From: Cyclobacterium sp. 1_MG-2023 | Lineage (GTDB): Bacteria > Bacteroidota > Bacteroidia > Cytophagales > Cyclobacteriaceae | Assembly: GCF_030546805.1 (NCBI RefSeq) | Contig: NZ_JAUOPC010000010.1 | Location: 1 to 64,000, forward strand | Length of the DNA stretch: 64,000 nt | Direction of reading: 5' to 3' | In this document: piece after piece, positions 44,101-53,098 of the stretch | How positions within the stretch are numbered: position 1 is the first letter of the stretch | Layout: the number at the start of each line of letters is the position of its first letter | The notes under the pieces: model-generated | Told to the model about the DNA's origin: nothing | The model's input: only the letters and a program-made list of their open reading frames with translations | Database searches by the model: none | Translations under genes and position numbers: made by a program

Positions 44101-44430
44101 TCCCCCTCCGGCATCTGAGGTAAAGGAAATCCATTTTCCGTCCGGGCTGAACCTAGGCTGCACTTCAAATGGCATTCCGGTTCTAAGGGCCTTCGCTTTA
44201 CCACCTTTGATTGGAATGGAGTAAATATCTCCAAGCAGATCAAAAACTATCGTGCTGCCATCAGGGCTAATATCAAGGTTCATCCAGGTTCCCTCTTCAG
44301 TGGTGAAGTTTATCCAGTCAAAATCCCAATCACCATTTGGATTTGAAACATCCCAATCTGCTTCCTCTTGTGCCATTGCTGTAACTGATAGGGTCATTGC
44401 TACCACCAAAAATTGAAAAAACTTATGCAT
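41149..44430 (-). CDS. PD40 beta-propeller/amidohydrolase fusion protein, exported
   Basis: A 1093-residue protein with signal peptide (residues 1-20). Residues about 55-640 carry WD40/PD40-type TolB-like propeller repeats (many SPDGKWISF, SPDGKKIAFV motifs). From about 645 to 1065 lies an amidohydrolase domain with the metal motif VDAHAHIG, the GVTTSHDPSANS block and later His ligands. Such propeller-amidohydrolases may be metallo-dipeptidases or lactamase-like enzymes. The C-terminus is rich in Cys/His (GGCGCHAHTSQ), a possible extra metal site. It converges with the AAC(3)-like gene with no spacer, so termination must lie within a coding region. Confidence 0.9.
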   Translation of the reverse strand: MHKFFQFLVVAMTLSVTAMAQEEADWDVSNPNGDWDFDWINFTTEEGTWMNLDISPDGSTIVFDLLGDIYSIPIKGGKAKALRTGMPFEVQPRFSPDGKWISFTSDAGGGDNIWIMKADGSEAKQITKESFRLLNNADWMPDGNFLVARKHFTSGRSLGAGEMWQYHISGGTGLQLTKRKNDQQDVNEPSISSDGRYLYYSEDMSPGGSFQYNRDPNGQIYVIKRYDFQTGEIKTITGGPGGAARPQISPDGSKLAFIKRVRTKTVLYIHDLKTGEEWPVYDQLNKDQQTAWAIFGVYPGFAWLPEGEELVIWAKGKLHRINTSTRYQSIVPFSVDVNMPLAKWVHFDHRIEREEFSAKMIRDVSTSPDGQSIVFRALGYIWTKKLPNGKPKRLTSGEDFEAEPSFSPDGKKIAFVTWNDIKKGAILEIDLNSKKISPLTKEKGIYRHPSYSPDGNTLVYRKEGGNLDQGRTFAKNPGLYLLNLKSGHTKYLNVMGDFPSFTQDGKRIFFQTGGKFFGSLTKSLKSIDLNGQDEQTHVASKYGNRLVPSPDNKWVAFIHLHKAYVSPLVLNGQTIDLDNNSKSVPVALLDKDAGLYLHWSKNSETVHWILGDKYFSSNLTDKFPFLAEGDMTNDMEQEGLEIGLTAKVDQPKGSIAFTGATIITMEGEEVITNGTLVVEGAEILSVGKSGEVQIPKNALVYNMEGKTIMPGMVDAHAHIGAFRDGLTVQQNWQLYANLAYGVTTSHDPSANSETVFTLAEMIKSGQLVGPRVFSTGFILYGADGDFKAVINKLADAKSSIRRTKAFGATSVKSYNQPRRDQRQQVLQAARELGVNVVPEGGSTLFHNLSMVQDGHTGIEHNIPIAPVYKDVIEFWKRSKVGYTPTLIVNYGGLNGENYWYQKTNVWEDKKLLRFTPRGLVDARSRHRTMAPDSEYENGHILTSKQVQSLAKNGVKINLGAHGQLQGLGAHWELWSLVQGGMSNHEALKAATINGAAYIGMDKDIGSINAGKLADLIILDENPLEDIQNSNSISHTMINGRLYKADTMDEIGHEAKKRKPFYWENSLFHEAFPWHESIRTYMQGGCGCHAHTSQ

Positions 44431-44529
44431 AACTATTGGTTTTTTATTTACTTCAAGAAAGATAAAAGCAAAAATAGGAATAACTTAGAGAAGCACTAAC
44501 AATTTAAGCTGGTACTAGTTGATATAAGT
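44431..44529. promoter_or_regulatory. Divergent promoter region
   Basis: The 99-bp gap lies between the leftward amidohydrolase and the rightward NAD(P)-binding gene and must hold both promoters. I see no clear operator. Confidence 0.5.
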
Positions 44530-45939
44530 ATGACTATAGAAAGAAAAAAAGTTGTAGCCATAGCTGGTGCAACTGGGTATATAGGCAAATGGTTTATGGA
44601 AAGGTTCAAAGACCGTTACCATATTGTTGGCTTAAGTAGAAAAGAGGTAGTAAATAATCCTCAGGAAGAAATCGAATGGAGGCAAGTGGAATTGTACTCG
44701 ATTTCCTCCACTACAGAGGCTCTCAAAGGTGTGGACTATGCCATTTATTTGGTACATTCTATGAATGCTACCACCAGGCTCAATCAAGGGAGTTTTGAGG
44801 ATACAGACCTCCTTCTGGCGGACAATTTTGCGAGAGCTGCTTCAGCCAATTCCGTGGAGCAGATCATTTATTTGGGAGGTATATTGCCTAAAGGAGAACC
44901 TGAAGAAGAATGGTCGCAACATTTGAAAAGTCGCTTGGAGGTTGAACGAACATTATCGACCGGATCAGCAGCACTTACAGCCTTAAGGGCCAGTATAATT
45001 GTAGGGCCAGGAGGTTCTTCCTTTGATATGATCAAAAATCTGGTGAAAAAACTTCCTGTAATGGTTTGTCCAAAATGGACAGAATCAAAGACACAACCCA
45101 TCTCTCTTAGAGATACTCTCACTATAATTGATTCTTGTCTGGGGAATGAAGCGGTGTATGACAAAGCCATAGAAATAGGGAATCCTGAGGTGATGAGTTA
45201 TAAGGAAATGCTGATCCGCACCGCAGTGGTAATGGGAAAAAAAAGGTGGATTTTCTCTGTTCCTTTTTTCTCTCCGGGTTTTTCCAAATTATGGGTCGGC
45301 TATTTTGGCGAAAGCCCTACTCAATTGGTATCACCATTGGTGGAAAGCTTGAAACATACCATGACAGTGTCGGATGAATTGTCTTTTAAGGCCGCTAATA
45401 TATCCTACCAAAGTTATGATGAAGCTGTGAAAATAGCCTTAGAAGCAAAAAAAGAACCTGTTCTACCGAAGTTTAGGGCACTTAAGACCCAGAAAAATAC
45501 AGTGAGAAGTATTCAGAGAATGCCCAATATTCGAAGTAGAAGTGCTTTTTGGGCGGCAAATAGATACAAGCTTTGGTTGCCAACTTTTTTTAAGTCTATA
45601 ATTAAAGCCAGAGAAGATGAGAATAAAGTGATTAGCTTTTATTTATTTTCTATCAAAAAACCAATGCTTCAATTGTCCTGGGTAAAGGACAGGAGTGATA
45701 AAAAAAGGCAACTTTTTTACATTACCGGAGGTTACTTGGTAAGCCGAGCCAATTATGGTTGGTTGGAATTTAGAGAGGTTTTAGGTGGGAAATATATTAT
45801 TTCGGCCATACATGAATTTGTTCCCAAGATCCCTTGGTTGATTTATGTAAATACACAAGCAAGGCTGCACCTTTGGGTAATGAATAGGTATGCCAAATAC
45901 CTAAATGCATTGGGCAAAGGAAAAAAGACTTCCAAATAA
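44530..45939 (+). CDS. NAD(P)-binding NmrA/SDR-like protein
   Basis: A 469-residue protein with an N-terminal Rossmann fold: AGATGYIGKW (residues 13-22) is the dinucleotide motif. VDYAIYLVHSMNATT and QIIYLGGILPKGE resemble the YbjT/atypical-SDR group. The C-terminal 150 residues (after about 320) do not match a domain I can name. The enzyme probably reduces or isomerises a small substrate; exact role unknown. It converges with the Gfo/Idh gene, with a terminator at 46084 between. Confidence 0.85.
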   Translation: MTIERKKVVAIAGATGYIGKWFMERFKDRYHIVGLSRKEVVNNPQEEIEWRQVELYSISSTTEALKGVDYAIYLVHSMNATTRLNQGSFEDTDLLLADNFARAASANSVEQIIYLGGILPKGEPEEEWSQHLKSRLEVERTLSTGSAALTALRASIIVGPGGSSFDMIKNLVKKLPVMVCPKWTESKTQPISLRDTLTIIDSCLGNEAVYDKAIEIGNPEVMSYKEMLIRTAVVMGKKRWIFSVPFFSPGFSKLWVGYFGESPTQLVSPLVESLKHTMTVSDELSFKAANISYQSYDEAVKIALEAKKEPVLPKFRALKTQKNTVRSIQRMPNIRSRSAFWAANRYKLWLPTFFKSIIKAREDENKVISFYLFSIKKPMLQLSWVKDRSDKKRQLFYITGGYLVSRANYGWLEFREVLGGKYIISAIHEFVPKIPWLIYVNTQARLHLWVMNRYAKYLNALGKGKKTSK

Positions 45940-46083
45940 TTAAGCCAGGTAAGCGATCTCGAAATCAAATTTATTGAATACTTAAAATACTAACGTATTA
46001 AATAGGTTCAGACTCAAGCCGAATTAGAGAATGACTGAATAATCCATTTTTTTTAAAATTCATTCTATTAACAATGAGCAAAA

Positions 46084-46113
46084 AAAATCCCTGAAAATTT
46101 TTTCAGGGATTTT
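46084..46113. terminator. Bidirectional intrinsic terminator
   Basis: AAAATCCCTGAAA (46084-46096) pairs perfectly with TTTCAGGGATTTT (46101-46113). A- and T-runs flank it, so it can end both the NAD(P)-binding gene and the leftward uronate operon. Confidence 0.85.
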
Positions 46114-46140
46114 ATATTTTTATCAATTGAAATCAATGGG

Positions 46141-47499
46141 TTAGGCCTTAAGCTTTGGCTCCCATCCCTTTTCATATTCTCTTTTCCAAAGGGCTTTACC
46201 TTTTTTGCTATTGGTGATGTGACCATTGGAAGAATCACAGGTAAGTACTTCTCCGGTTCTTGACGCGATATTGGCCAAGTGGCAAAGCAATACACTTTTT
46301 GCACCTTCATCAATCGGGCTATTTTGTGTGGCTTTTCCTCTGATCGCATCAAAAAAGTTAACCATATGCAAAGTGGACATGCTACCACCTCCACCTAGGG
46401 CAGTTCCGGCTTCCTTGCTTTCAGATGCACTACTTTTGATTTCCTTTCCTCTTCTATCAAACATCTTGTATCCACCTCTGTCTACATAAACAGATCCATC
46501 TGTACCATAGATAATGGTTCCTCTTCCCGGTCCATAGGTATTGTGCCCGTTTCTACTTTTTCCATCCCACTGAATGGTTCTGTTATTGGAGAATTTGAAG
46601 ACAGCATCCATGGTATCATACATGGTCCATCCATCATTTGGCCAATGGTATTTTCCTGAGTCCACAATTACTTTCTCAGGGAAGTCTACCTGTAGTGCCC
46701 ATCTGGCAACATCTAGCTCGTGTGTACCATTGTTTCCTGACTCAGCTGTTCCATAATCCCAGCCATACCAGTGCCAGTTATAATCCCAAGTTTCAGTGGT
46801 ATACTCTCTTCTTGGTGCAGGTCCTTGGAACAATTCCCAATCCAATCCATTTGGAGGACTTGCTTTCTTTTGAAGGGGAACTTCACCTCTTCCTGAATTA
46901 TAAAATGCGGTGGCTTTGTAGACATTACCTATTTCACCTGCATGGATGGCTTTGATTACTTCAATACTTTCAGGAGAAGAACGTTGTTGGTTACCCATTT
47001 GAACTACCTTGTTGTAGTGCTTTTGGTAAGCTACCAATAGCTCTCCTTCATAAGGGTTGTGACTACACGGTTTTTCCACATAAACGTGTTTTCCGGCCTC
47101 TAAAGCCAACCAAGTACCCGGTGCATGCCAGTGATCCGGAGTGGCATTAATCAATACGTCTACTTCTTTATCTTCCAATACTTTGAAAATACTATTTTCC
47201 AATATTGGTTTATAATCAATGTGCTTTTCGAAGTTTTTAGCGGCCTTTACTCTTTGTGAAGGCATTACATCACAAAGATATTTAAGGTTTACATTGTTTG
47301 ATTTTTGTCCGATAGGCTCGTAATAAGCGCCTAACCTTCTACCTAATCCGGCAATAGCTATATTTAATTTGTCATTTGCACCGATGATATTTCCATAGCT
47401 TTTTGCGGAAAAGCCTACAGCTCCTAAAGCGGAAATTCCCATGGTAGCCATAGCAGATTTTTTAATAAAATCTCTTCTGGAATCATTTGAATTATTCAT
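46141..47499 (-). CDS. Gfo/Idh/MocA-family oxidoreductase with Tat-like leader
   Basis: A 452-residue NAD(P)-dependent dehydrogenase. The leader SRRDFIKKSAMATMGISALG is Tat-like, so a folded, cofactor-loaded protein is probably exported. The Rossmann motif is IAIAGLGRRLGAYYE and the catalytic EKP motif is VYVEKPCSHNP. It is the last gene of the uxaA-SDR-uxuA-Gfo/Idh transcript. A role in oxidising a sugar or uronate outside the cytoplasm is possible. Substrate unknown. Confidence 0.92.
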   Translation of the reverse strand: MNNSNDSRRDFIKKSAMATMGISALGAVGFSAKSYGNIIGANDKLNIAIAGLGRRLGAYYEPIGQKSNNVNLKYLCDVMPSQRVKAAKNFEKHIDYKPILENSIFKVLEDKEVDVLINATPDHWHAPGTWLALEAGKHVYVEKPCSHNPYEGELLVAYQKHYNKVVQMGNQQRSSPESIEVIKAIHAGEIGNVYKATAFYNSGRGEVPLQKKASPPNGLDWELFQGPAPRREYTTETWDYNWHWYGWDYGTAESGNNGTHELDVARWALQVDFPEKVIVDSGKYHWPNDGWTMYDTMDAVFKFSNNRTIQWDGKSRNGHNTYGPGRGTIIYGTDGSVYVDRGGYKMFDRRGKEIKSSASESKEAGTALGGGGSMSTLHMVNFFDAIRGKATQNSPIDEGAKSVLLCHLANIASRTGEVLTCDSSNGHITNSKKGKALWKREYEKGWEPKLKA

Positions 47500-47546
47500 A
47501 ATTATTTTCAGGTTTGTTAAATTTTAAAGTTTTCTATACTTGCAAT

Positions 47547-48740
47547 CTACCGGTTTAATATACTTCTGGCAATGCCAATTTCCAAACCACGAAGTTCTGC
47601 AAGTCCTTTTAACCTTCCTATGGCAGAATAGCCGGGGTTGGTTACCTTACCAAGATCATCCAACATTTGATGGCCATGATCAGGGCGCATAGGAAGTGAT
47701 TTTCCAATTCTCTGCTGTAATTTCACTATTTCTTCTACCACATCAGCCATTGGTACATCTCCTTCCATATGGTTGGCTTCATAGAAGTTGCCTTCTTCAT
47801 CCCGCTGAGTGCTTCTTAAATGAATAAAATGAATGTGCTCGCCATATTTTTCTACCATTGCAGGCAAATCATTGTCCGGCCTAATACCCAATGAGCCGGT
47901 ACAAAAGGTAAATCCGTTGAATGGGCTGTTATTATTGGCCAGAATTCTATCATAGTCACTTGCCTTGCTTACTACCCTTGGCAATCCAAAAATAGGGAAA
48001 GGTGGATCATCAGGGTGGATACAAATTAGTACCTTATTCTCTTCTGCCACCGGAATAATAGCATCCAGAAATAAGTTGAGATTTTCTCCCAATTTTTCTG
48101 CATCAATATCTTTAAAAGTGTCCAATGCATTTTGGAAGTCTTCAACTGAGTACCCTTCCTCAGCACCCGGTAAACCGGCAATGATATTGTTTACCAGTTG
48201 TTGTTTATCTTCCTCAGTCAAGGCGTCAAAATAGGCTTTGGCTTTTTGTTGCATGCTTTCACTGTATTCTGCTTCAGCACCGGGTCGCTGTAGAATATGT
48301 AAGTCAAATGCAGCAATTGCTTTCATTTCAAAACGCAGGGCTTTGGCACCATTCTCCACCTCATAGGCAAGGTTGGTTCTTGTCCAGTCCAAAATAGGCA
48401 TAAAGTTATAACAGACGGTACCAATGCCTTCTGCAGCTAAATTTCTTATGCTTTCTTGATAGTTTTTGATATAGGTTTCAAAATTTCCTGATCGAGTTTT
48501 GATGTTCTCGTGTACAGGTACACTTTCCACCACTGACCAAGTCAATCCTGCCGCTTCAATGATATCTTTTCTTTCTTTGATGGCTTCCCTGGACCAGACT
48601 TCCCCATTTGGAATTTGATGCAAAGCAGTTACGATGCCTGTGGCACCCGACTGCCTGATGTCTGACAATTGTACCGGATCATTTGGACCATACCAACGCA
48701 TGGTTTGCTCCATATATATTGGTTGCTTCTTATCACTCAT
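47547..48740 (-). CDS. uxuA: D-mannonate dehydratase
   Basis: A 397-residue enzyme converting D-mannonate to 2-keto-3-deoxygluconate. Characteristic blocks are [71 protein letters not shown] and [11 protein letters not shown], containing the metal-binding His, Cys and Asp residues of UxuA. The length is typical. It overlaps the preceding SDR gene by 4 bp and belongs to the hexuronate operon. Confidence 0.96.
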   Translation of the reverse strand: MSDKKQPIYMEQTMRWYGPNDPVQLSDIRQSGATGIVTALHQIPNGEVWSREAIKERKDIIEAAGLTWSVVESVPVHENIKTRSGNFETYIKNYQESIRNLAAEGIGTVCYNFMPILDWTRTNLAYEVENGAKALRFEMKAIAAFDLHILQRPGAEAEYSESMQQKAKAYFDALTEEDKQQLVNNIIAGLPGAEEGYSVEDFQNALDTFKDIDAEKLGENLNLFLDAIIPVAEENKVLICIHPDDPPFPIFGLPRVVSKASDYDRILANNNSPFNGFTFCTGSLGIRPDNDLPAMVEKYGEHIHFIHLRSTQRDEEGNFYEANHMEGDVPMADVVEEIVKLQQRIGKSLPMRPDHGHQMLDDLGKVTNPGYSAIGRLKGLAELRGLEIGIARSILNR

Positions 48741-49552
48741 ACTCCTGAAAACGCGCTAAATCCCCCATCTATTTCTGTAATTGTTCCTGTCACAAATTGG
48801 GATCCTTCGCTGCAAAGCCATTGCACTGCACCAAAAAGTTCATCCGGACTTCCAAATCGACCCATAGGTGTATGGTCTATGATTTGATTGCCCCGTTGGG
48901 TGAGGCTTCCATCTTTATTGGTTAGCAAAGCTTCATTCTGAGCAGTCAAAAAGAAACCCGGAGCTACTGCATTTACGCGTAACCCTGCGCCATATTTCTT
49001 GGCAAATTCCACTGACATCCATTTCGTCATATTGTCTATGGCTGCTTTTGCTGATGCATAGCCCATCACACGGGTCATAGGTCGGCTGGCGGCCATGGAT
49101 GAGATGTTTATTATGGATGCTTTCTTGTTTTTTGTTAGTAAGGGCAAAAAGTTTTTGATCGGTAAAAATGTACCCATATAATTAAGGTCCATGATGGTTT
49201 TTACTGCATCAGAAGATAGGTCTGTAAGCATTTGATCAGGCATTACGGTTGCCCCTGGCATATTTCCTCCTGCTGCATTGATCAAAACATCTATTTGTTC
49301 AAACTCTTTCTCAAGTGCTTCTTTTACTTGGGATAAGGCTTTTTCGTCGGTTACGTCTGCTATAGCCGGATAAGCATATCCTCCATCATCCTTGATTTCA
49401 TTAACCAGTGCACTGACCTTTTCCTCATTTCTACCGAGGATTACCATCTGTGCACCTTCTTGTGCCAGATGCTTGGCAATTGCTTTGCCTAAAACACCAG
49501 TTCCACCACTAATGATGATGACTTTGTTTTTTACTGAAAATAATTGAGACAT
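48737..49552 (-). CDS. SDR-family oxidoreductase, probable fructuronate reductase
   Basis: A 271-residue short-chain dehydrogenase. [10 protein letters not shown] (residues about 15-24) binds NAD(P), NAAGG follows, and YASAK holds the catalytic Tyr and Lys. It overlaps uxuA by 4 bp, a tight coupling that suggests it makes the UxuA substrate by reducing fructuronate to mannonate. It is unrelated to the classical long-chain UxuB, so this is a non-orthologous replacement, inferred from context. Confidence 0.9.
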   Translation of the reverse strand: MSQLFSVKNKVIIISGGTGVLGKAIAKHLAQEGAQMVILGRNEEKVSALVNEIKDDGGYAYPAIADVTDEKALSQVKEALEKEFEQIDVLINAAGGNMPGATVMPDQMLTDLSSDAVKTIMDLNYMGTFLPIKNFLPLLTKNKKASIINISSMAASRPMTRVMGYASAKAAIDNMTKWMSVEFAKKYGAGLRVNAVAPGFFLTAQNEALLTNKDGSLTQRGNQIIDHTPMGRFGSPDELFGAVQWLCSEGSQFVTGTITEIDGGFSAFSGV

Positions 49553-49578
49553 TTTATATTATGGTTATACTATTTAAT

Positions 49579-51261
49579 TTAAAGAGATACGCCTCGTTTC
49601 CAAGGGATAAAATCATCCTGATTCAACAAAACGGCTTTTGCTTTAATGGTACCACTCGCCACTTTAATGATGTACTCCAATAGTTCATCTCCCATTTCAG
49701 GAATGGTCTTTTCTCCTGAAATAATTCCTCCGGTATTGACATCTATTATGTCAGACATCTTTTCAGAAAGCTTATGGTTGGAAGATACTTTAATCACCGG
49801 AGTAATGGGGTTTCCTGTAGGGGTACCCAAGCCAGTTGTAAATAAAATGATATTGGCACCGGAACCGGCCATAGCGGTGGTACTTTCTACATCATTCCCT
49901 GGGGAGCATAGCAAACTAAGCCCGGGTTTAGTGACGATTTCAGTATAGTCTAGGATGTCAACAATGGGGGAGGTGCCCCCTTTTTTAGCAGCCCCGGCAG
50001 ATTTTATTGCATCTGTAATCAAGCCATCTTTAATATTTCCCGGACTGGGATTCATATCAAAGCCTGAACCCACCGCTTCAGCTGAGGCTGCATAGGCACG
50101 CATCAAACGAACAAACTTCTCAGCATTCTCATCAGTAGTACACCTATTGATCAATTCTTGTTCTACACCACAAAGTTCCGGAAACTCGGAAAGGATGGTT
50201 TTTCCTCCCAAAGCAGCCATTATATCTGATACCTGACCCAAGGATGGATTGGCAGAAATTCCTGAAAATCCATCCGAACCTCCGCATTCCAGCCCTATGG
50301 TCAATTGACTTAAAGGGGCAGGCTTTCTTTCCAGTTGGTCTGCTTCCGTCATGGCCAAGAAGGTGGACTGGATGGCTTTGGTAAGTAATTGAGGTTCCGT
50401 ACCTTCTTCCTGTTGTTCTAAAATGATCACAGGTTTTTTGTAATCCGGATCGATATTGGCTAATTTCTCTTTAAGGATTGCCGGTTGGGCATTTTGGCAT
50501 CCTAAGCTTAGAATGGTAGCCCCTGCCACATTCGGATTGTTGATATAGCCGGCAATTAAAGCACAGAGCGCTTCAGAGTCTTGCCTTGTTCCCCCACAAC
50601 CTCCATTGTGTGTGAGAAATTTTATTCCATCAATATTTTTAAATAGCTTATCTTCACCTGCTTGTTCCAAGGTTTCTACACCTACTTGTTCCAAACCTTC
50701 CTTGTCGCCTTCCAGGTAAAGTTGCTTCATTTGCTTAACAAAGGATTTGTAGGGGTTAGGTTTAGCAAAACCTAATTCCTCCACAAAGGCTTGTTTCATG
50801 ATTTCCACATTCCGGTTTTCACAGAAAACCAATGGCACTACCAGCCAATAATTGGCAGTACCTACTTGTCCGTCAGGCCTGTGGTAACCATCAAATGTTC
50901 TGTTTTTCCATTTGCTTACATCTGGTGCATCCCACTTAAAATCTTTGCGTTTACCGGTATAAGCAGCCGTTTGATGGGCCAGGTTAGCGGTAGTAATGAC
51001 TTCTCCCGATGCTATCGGAGACAAGGCTTTTCCTACAATAATTCCATACATGTACACCTGCTCACCCTGATCCAAGTCGGAAATGGTGAATTTGTGTTTG
51101 GCAGAAACACTATTTTTTAATTTAATTTCATTGTTTTCAAATTGGATAATTTCGCCTTTTTTAAGGTCGGTTAAAGCAACCAGAACGTTGTCGTCAGGAT
51201 GAATTCGTAAAACTTTATGCACCATTTCAATTATTTGATTATCTTGAGCAATCGATTGCAC
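49579..51261 (-). CDS. uxaA: Altronate dehydratase (UxaA family)
   Basis: A 560-residue enzyme converting altronate to 2-keto-3-deoxygluconate. It has an N-terminal SAF-like domain (about residues 10-95) and a UxaA catalytic region with FLTHNGGCGGTRQDSEALC, LSLGCQNAQPA, IGLECGGSDGFSGISANPSLG and MAGSGANIILFTTGLGTPTGNP. An alternative start at M14 (MVHKVLRIHPDDNV) is possible. It leads the leftward operon and lies divergent from the TRAP transporter. Confidence 0.94.
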   Translation of the reverse strand: MQSIAQDNQIIEMVHKVLRIHPDDNVLVALTDLKKGEIIQFENNEIKLKNSVSAKHKFTISDLDQGEQVYMYGIIVGKALSPIASGEVITTANLAHQTAAYTGKRKDFKWDAPDVSKWKNRTFDGYHRPDGQVGTANYWLVVPLVFCENRNVEIMKQAFVEELGFAKPNPYKSFVKQMKQLYLEGDKEGLEQVGVETLEQAGEDKLFKNIDGIKFLTHNGGCGGTRQDSEALCALIAGYINNPNVAGATILSLGCQNAQPAILKEKLANIDPDYKKPVIILEQQEEGTEPQLLTKAIQSTFLAMTEADQLERKPAPLSQLTIGLECGGSDGFSGISANPSLGQVSDIMAALGGKTILSEFPELCGVEQELINRCTTDENAEKFVRLMRAYAASAEAVGSGFDMNPSPGNIKDGLITDAIKSAGAAKKGGTSPIVDILDYTEIVTKPGLSLLCSPGNDVESTTAMAGSGANIILFTTGLGTPTGNPITPVIKVSSNHKLSEKMSDIIDVNTGGIISGEKTIPEMGDELLEYIIKVASGTIKAKAVLLNQDDFIPWKRGVSL

Positions 51262-51607
51262 AATTTATAAATAAATTAAAAGAAAAGAGGCTCAGGGCTT
51301 CTTTTTTTTTAATTCCCCATTAATTTTGACGGTTGATTATAGGATTTTCAATTTTAGTCCGCCTTGAAAAGAGTAAGCCATCATAAGATTGGTATTGGCA
51401 TGTTGTGTAAGCTAAGGAAAGTGTTTTTTGATAAAAAGACATGCTAATTCATTATTAGTCAGTGAATAGATAAATAGGTTGAAGTTATTGACGCTACCGT
51501 CTATATTATTTACCGAGAGATAATGTGCTTGAATTATTGTAATAAAAGTTAATTCACATAATTTTAAGAAGTAAAATAATAGAAACCCAAATAAGATTGC
51601 AATTCAT
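51262..51607. promoter_or_regulatory. Divergent control region of the hexuronate module
   Basis: This 346-bp AT-rich region lies between uxaA and the TRAP genes and must hold promoters for both directions. No clear operator matching the LacI-type or TetR-type sites elsewhere in the window was found. Confidence 0.5.
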
Positions 51608-52603
51608 ATGCTGAAATTAAAAATGACAAATTTCCCAATCTACCTCAGTATGCTGTTCTTGGCAGCCCTACTGGTGAGCTGCTCAAAACCCGGAGGGGTT
51701 AGGGTATTGAAGCTCGGTCATGGATTGGATACCAGCCACCCTGTTCATGCGGCCATGCTCTATTTAGCTGAAAAAGCCGAAGAAAAATCCGATGGAAAAA
51801 TGATTGTACAAGTTTATCCCAACCAACAATTAGGCACGGAAAGAGAACTTGTGGAATTGCTTCAAATAGGTAGCTTGGCCATGACAAAGGTCTCTACTGC
51901 CGCCATGGAGGGATTTGCTCCTGAAATAAAAATATTAGGGCAGCCTTATTTATTCAAGGATGATGCCCAACAAGCAAGGGTATTGGAAGGCCCAATTGGG
52001 AAGCAGCTTTTGGCAGCCGGAGAGAAATACTGGTTGAAAGGCTTGTGTTTTTATGATGGTGGTAAACGTAGCTTTTATACCAAAGACAAGCCGGTAATGG
52101 TTCCTCAAGATATAGAAGGATTGAAGATTAGGGTCATGGAAAGTCCTACTGCAGTAAATATGGTGCAGAGTTTTGGAGGTTCTCCAACTCCCGTATCATT
52201 CGGTGAGCTATATACGGCCTTGCAGCAAGGAATTGTGGATGGGGCAGAAAACAACCCGCCCAGCTTTGTTACTTCGCGCCATTATGAAGTATGTAAGTAT
52301 TATTCCTTAAATGAACATACGGCTATTCCTGATATGATGATTGTAAGTACCAAAGTTTGGGACCTGTTATCCGAAGAGGAAAAAACATGGTTGCAAGAGG
52401 CTGCAGATGAATCGGCAGTTTATCAATACAAACTATGGGAAGAATCTGTTGCTGAATCAATGAAAATTTTAGAGGAAGCCGGTGTAGAGGTTTTGTATCC
52501 GGACAAAGAGCCTTTTAGAAAAGAGGCAGAGAAGGTCTATGAATTGATGAAAGAATCGGATCCGGAAATGTATAAATTGGTACAAGAAATCAGAAAATAT
52601 TAA
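51608..52603 (+). CDS. dctP: TRAP transporter solute-binding lipoprotein (DctP)
   Basis: A 331-residue substrate-binding component. Unusually for TRAP proteins it carries a lipobox (LLVSC, C25), anchoring it to a membrane. The substrate-binding Arg is R175 in GLKIRVMESP, followed by YTALQQGIVDGAENNPPSF, both hallmarks of DctP/SiaP. The adjacent uronate genes suggest a hexuronate as ligand, which fits the carboxylate-binding Arg. The membrane subunits follow at 3-bp spacings. Confidence 0.94.
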   Translation: MLKLKMTNFPIYLSMLFLAALLVSCSKPGGVRVLKLGHGLDTSHPVHAAMLYLAEKAEEKSDGKMIVQVYPNQQLGTERELVELLQIGSLAMTKVSTAAMEGFAPEIKILGQPYLFKDDAQQARVLEGPIGKQLLAAGEKYWLKGLCFYDGGKRSFYTKDKPVMVPQDIEGLKIRVMESPTAVNMVQSFGGSPTPVSFGELYTALQQGIVDGAENNPPSFVTSRHYEVCKYYSLNEHTAIPDMMIVSTKVWDLLSEEEKTWLQEAADESAVYQYKLWEESVAESMKILEEAGVEVLYPDKEPFRKEAEKVYELMKESDPEMYKLVQEIRKY

Positions 52604-52606
52604 GGG

Positions 52607-53095
52607 ATGGTCAGTTTTAAATCGAAATTAGATAAAATTGTAGGGGTCATGCTTATGGTCATCATGGCCGTAATGGTGCTGAATGTTACCTGGCAGGTTT
52701 TTTCCAGGTATGTAATCCAATCTCCAAGTTCTTTTACAGATGAACTTTCAAGGTATTTATTGGTTTGGCTAGGCATGCTTGGAGCTGCTTATGTGGCCGG
52801 ACAAGGCAATCACCTGGCGATTGATATATTGCCAACCAAACTTACGGGTGAAGCCAAAAGGAAATTATTAATGGTCATCAATGTGGTAATTATATTATTT
52901 GTAATTCCTGTGATGATCATGGGAGGGACTAACTTGGTTTATATAACTTTTATTTTGGAACAAAAATCCGCTACCCTTCAATTGCCATTGGCTTATGTGT
53001 ATATGATGATCCCATTTTCAGGGTTATTGGTGCTTTTTTACCAACTGGTAGACCTTAAAATATTAATGAACCAAAAAGATTCCCAAAATAGCTAA
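52607..53095 (+). CDS. dctQ: TRAP transporter small membrane subunit (DctQ)
   Basis: A 162-residue protein with four transmembrane helices and the DctQ signature DELSRYLLVWLGMLGAAY. It starts 3 bp after DctP and ends 3 bp before DctM, so the three form one operon. Confidence 0.93.
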   Translation: MVSFKSKLDKIVGVMLMVIMAVMVLNVTWQVFSRYVIQSPSSFTDELSRYLLVWLGMLGAAYVAGQGNHLAIDILPTKLTGEAKRKLLMVINVVIILFVIPVMIMGGTNLVYITFILEQKSATLQLPLAYVYMMIPFSGLLVLFYQLVDLKILMNQKDSQNS

Positions 53096-53098
53096 ACC

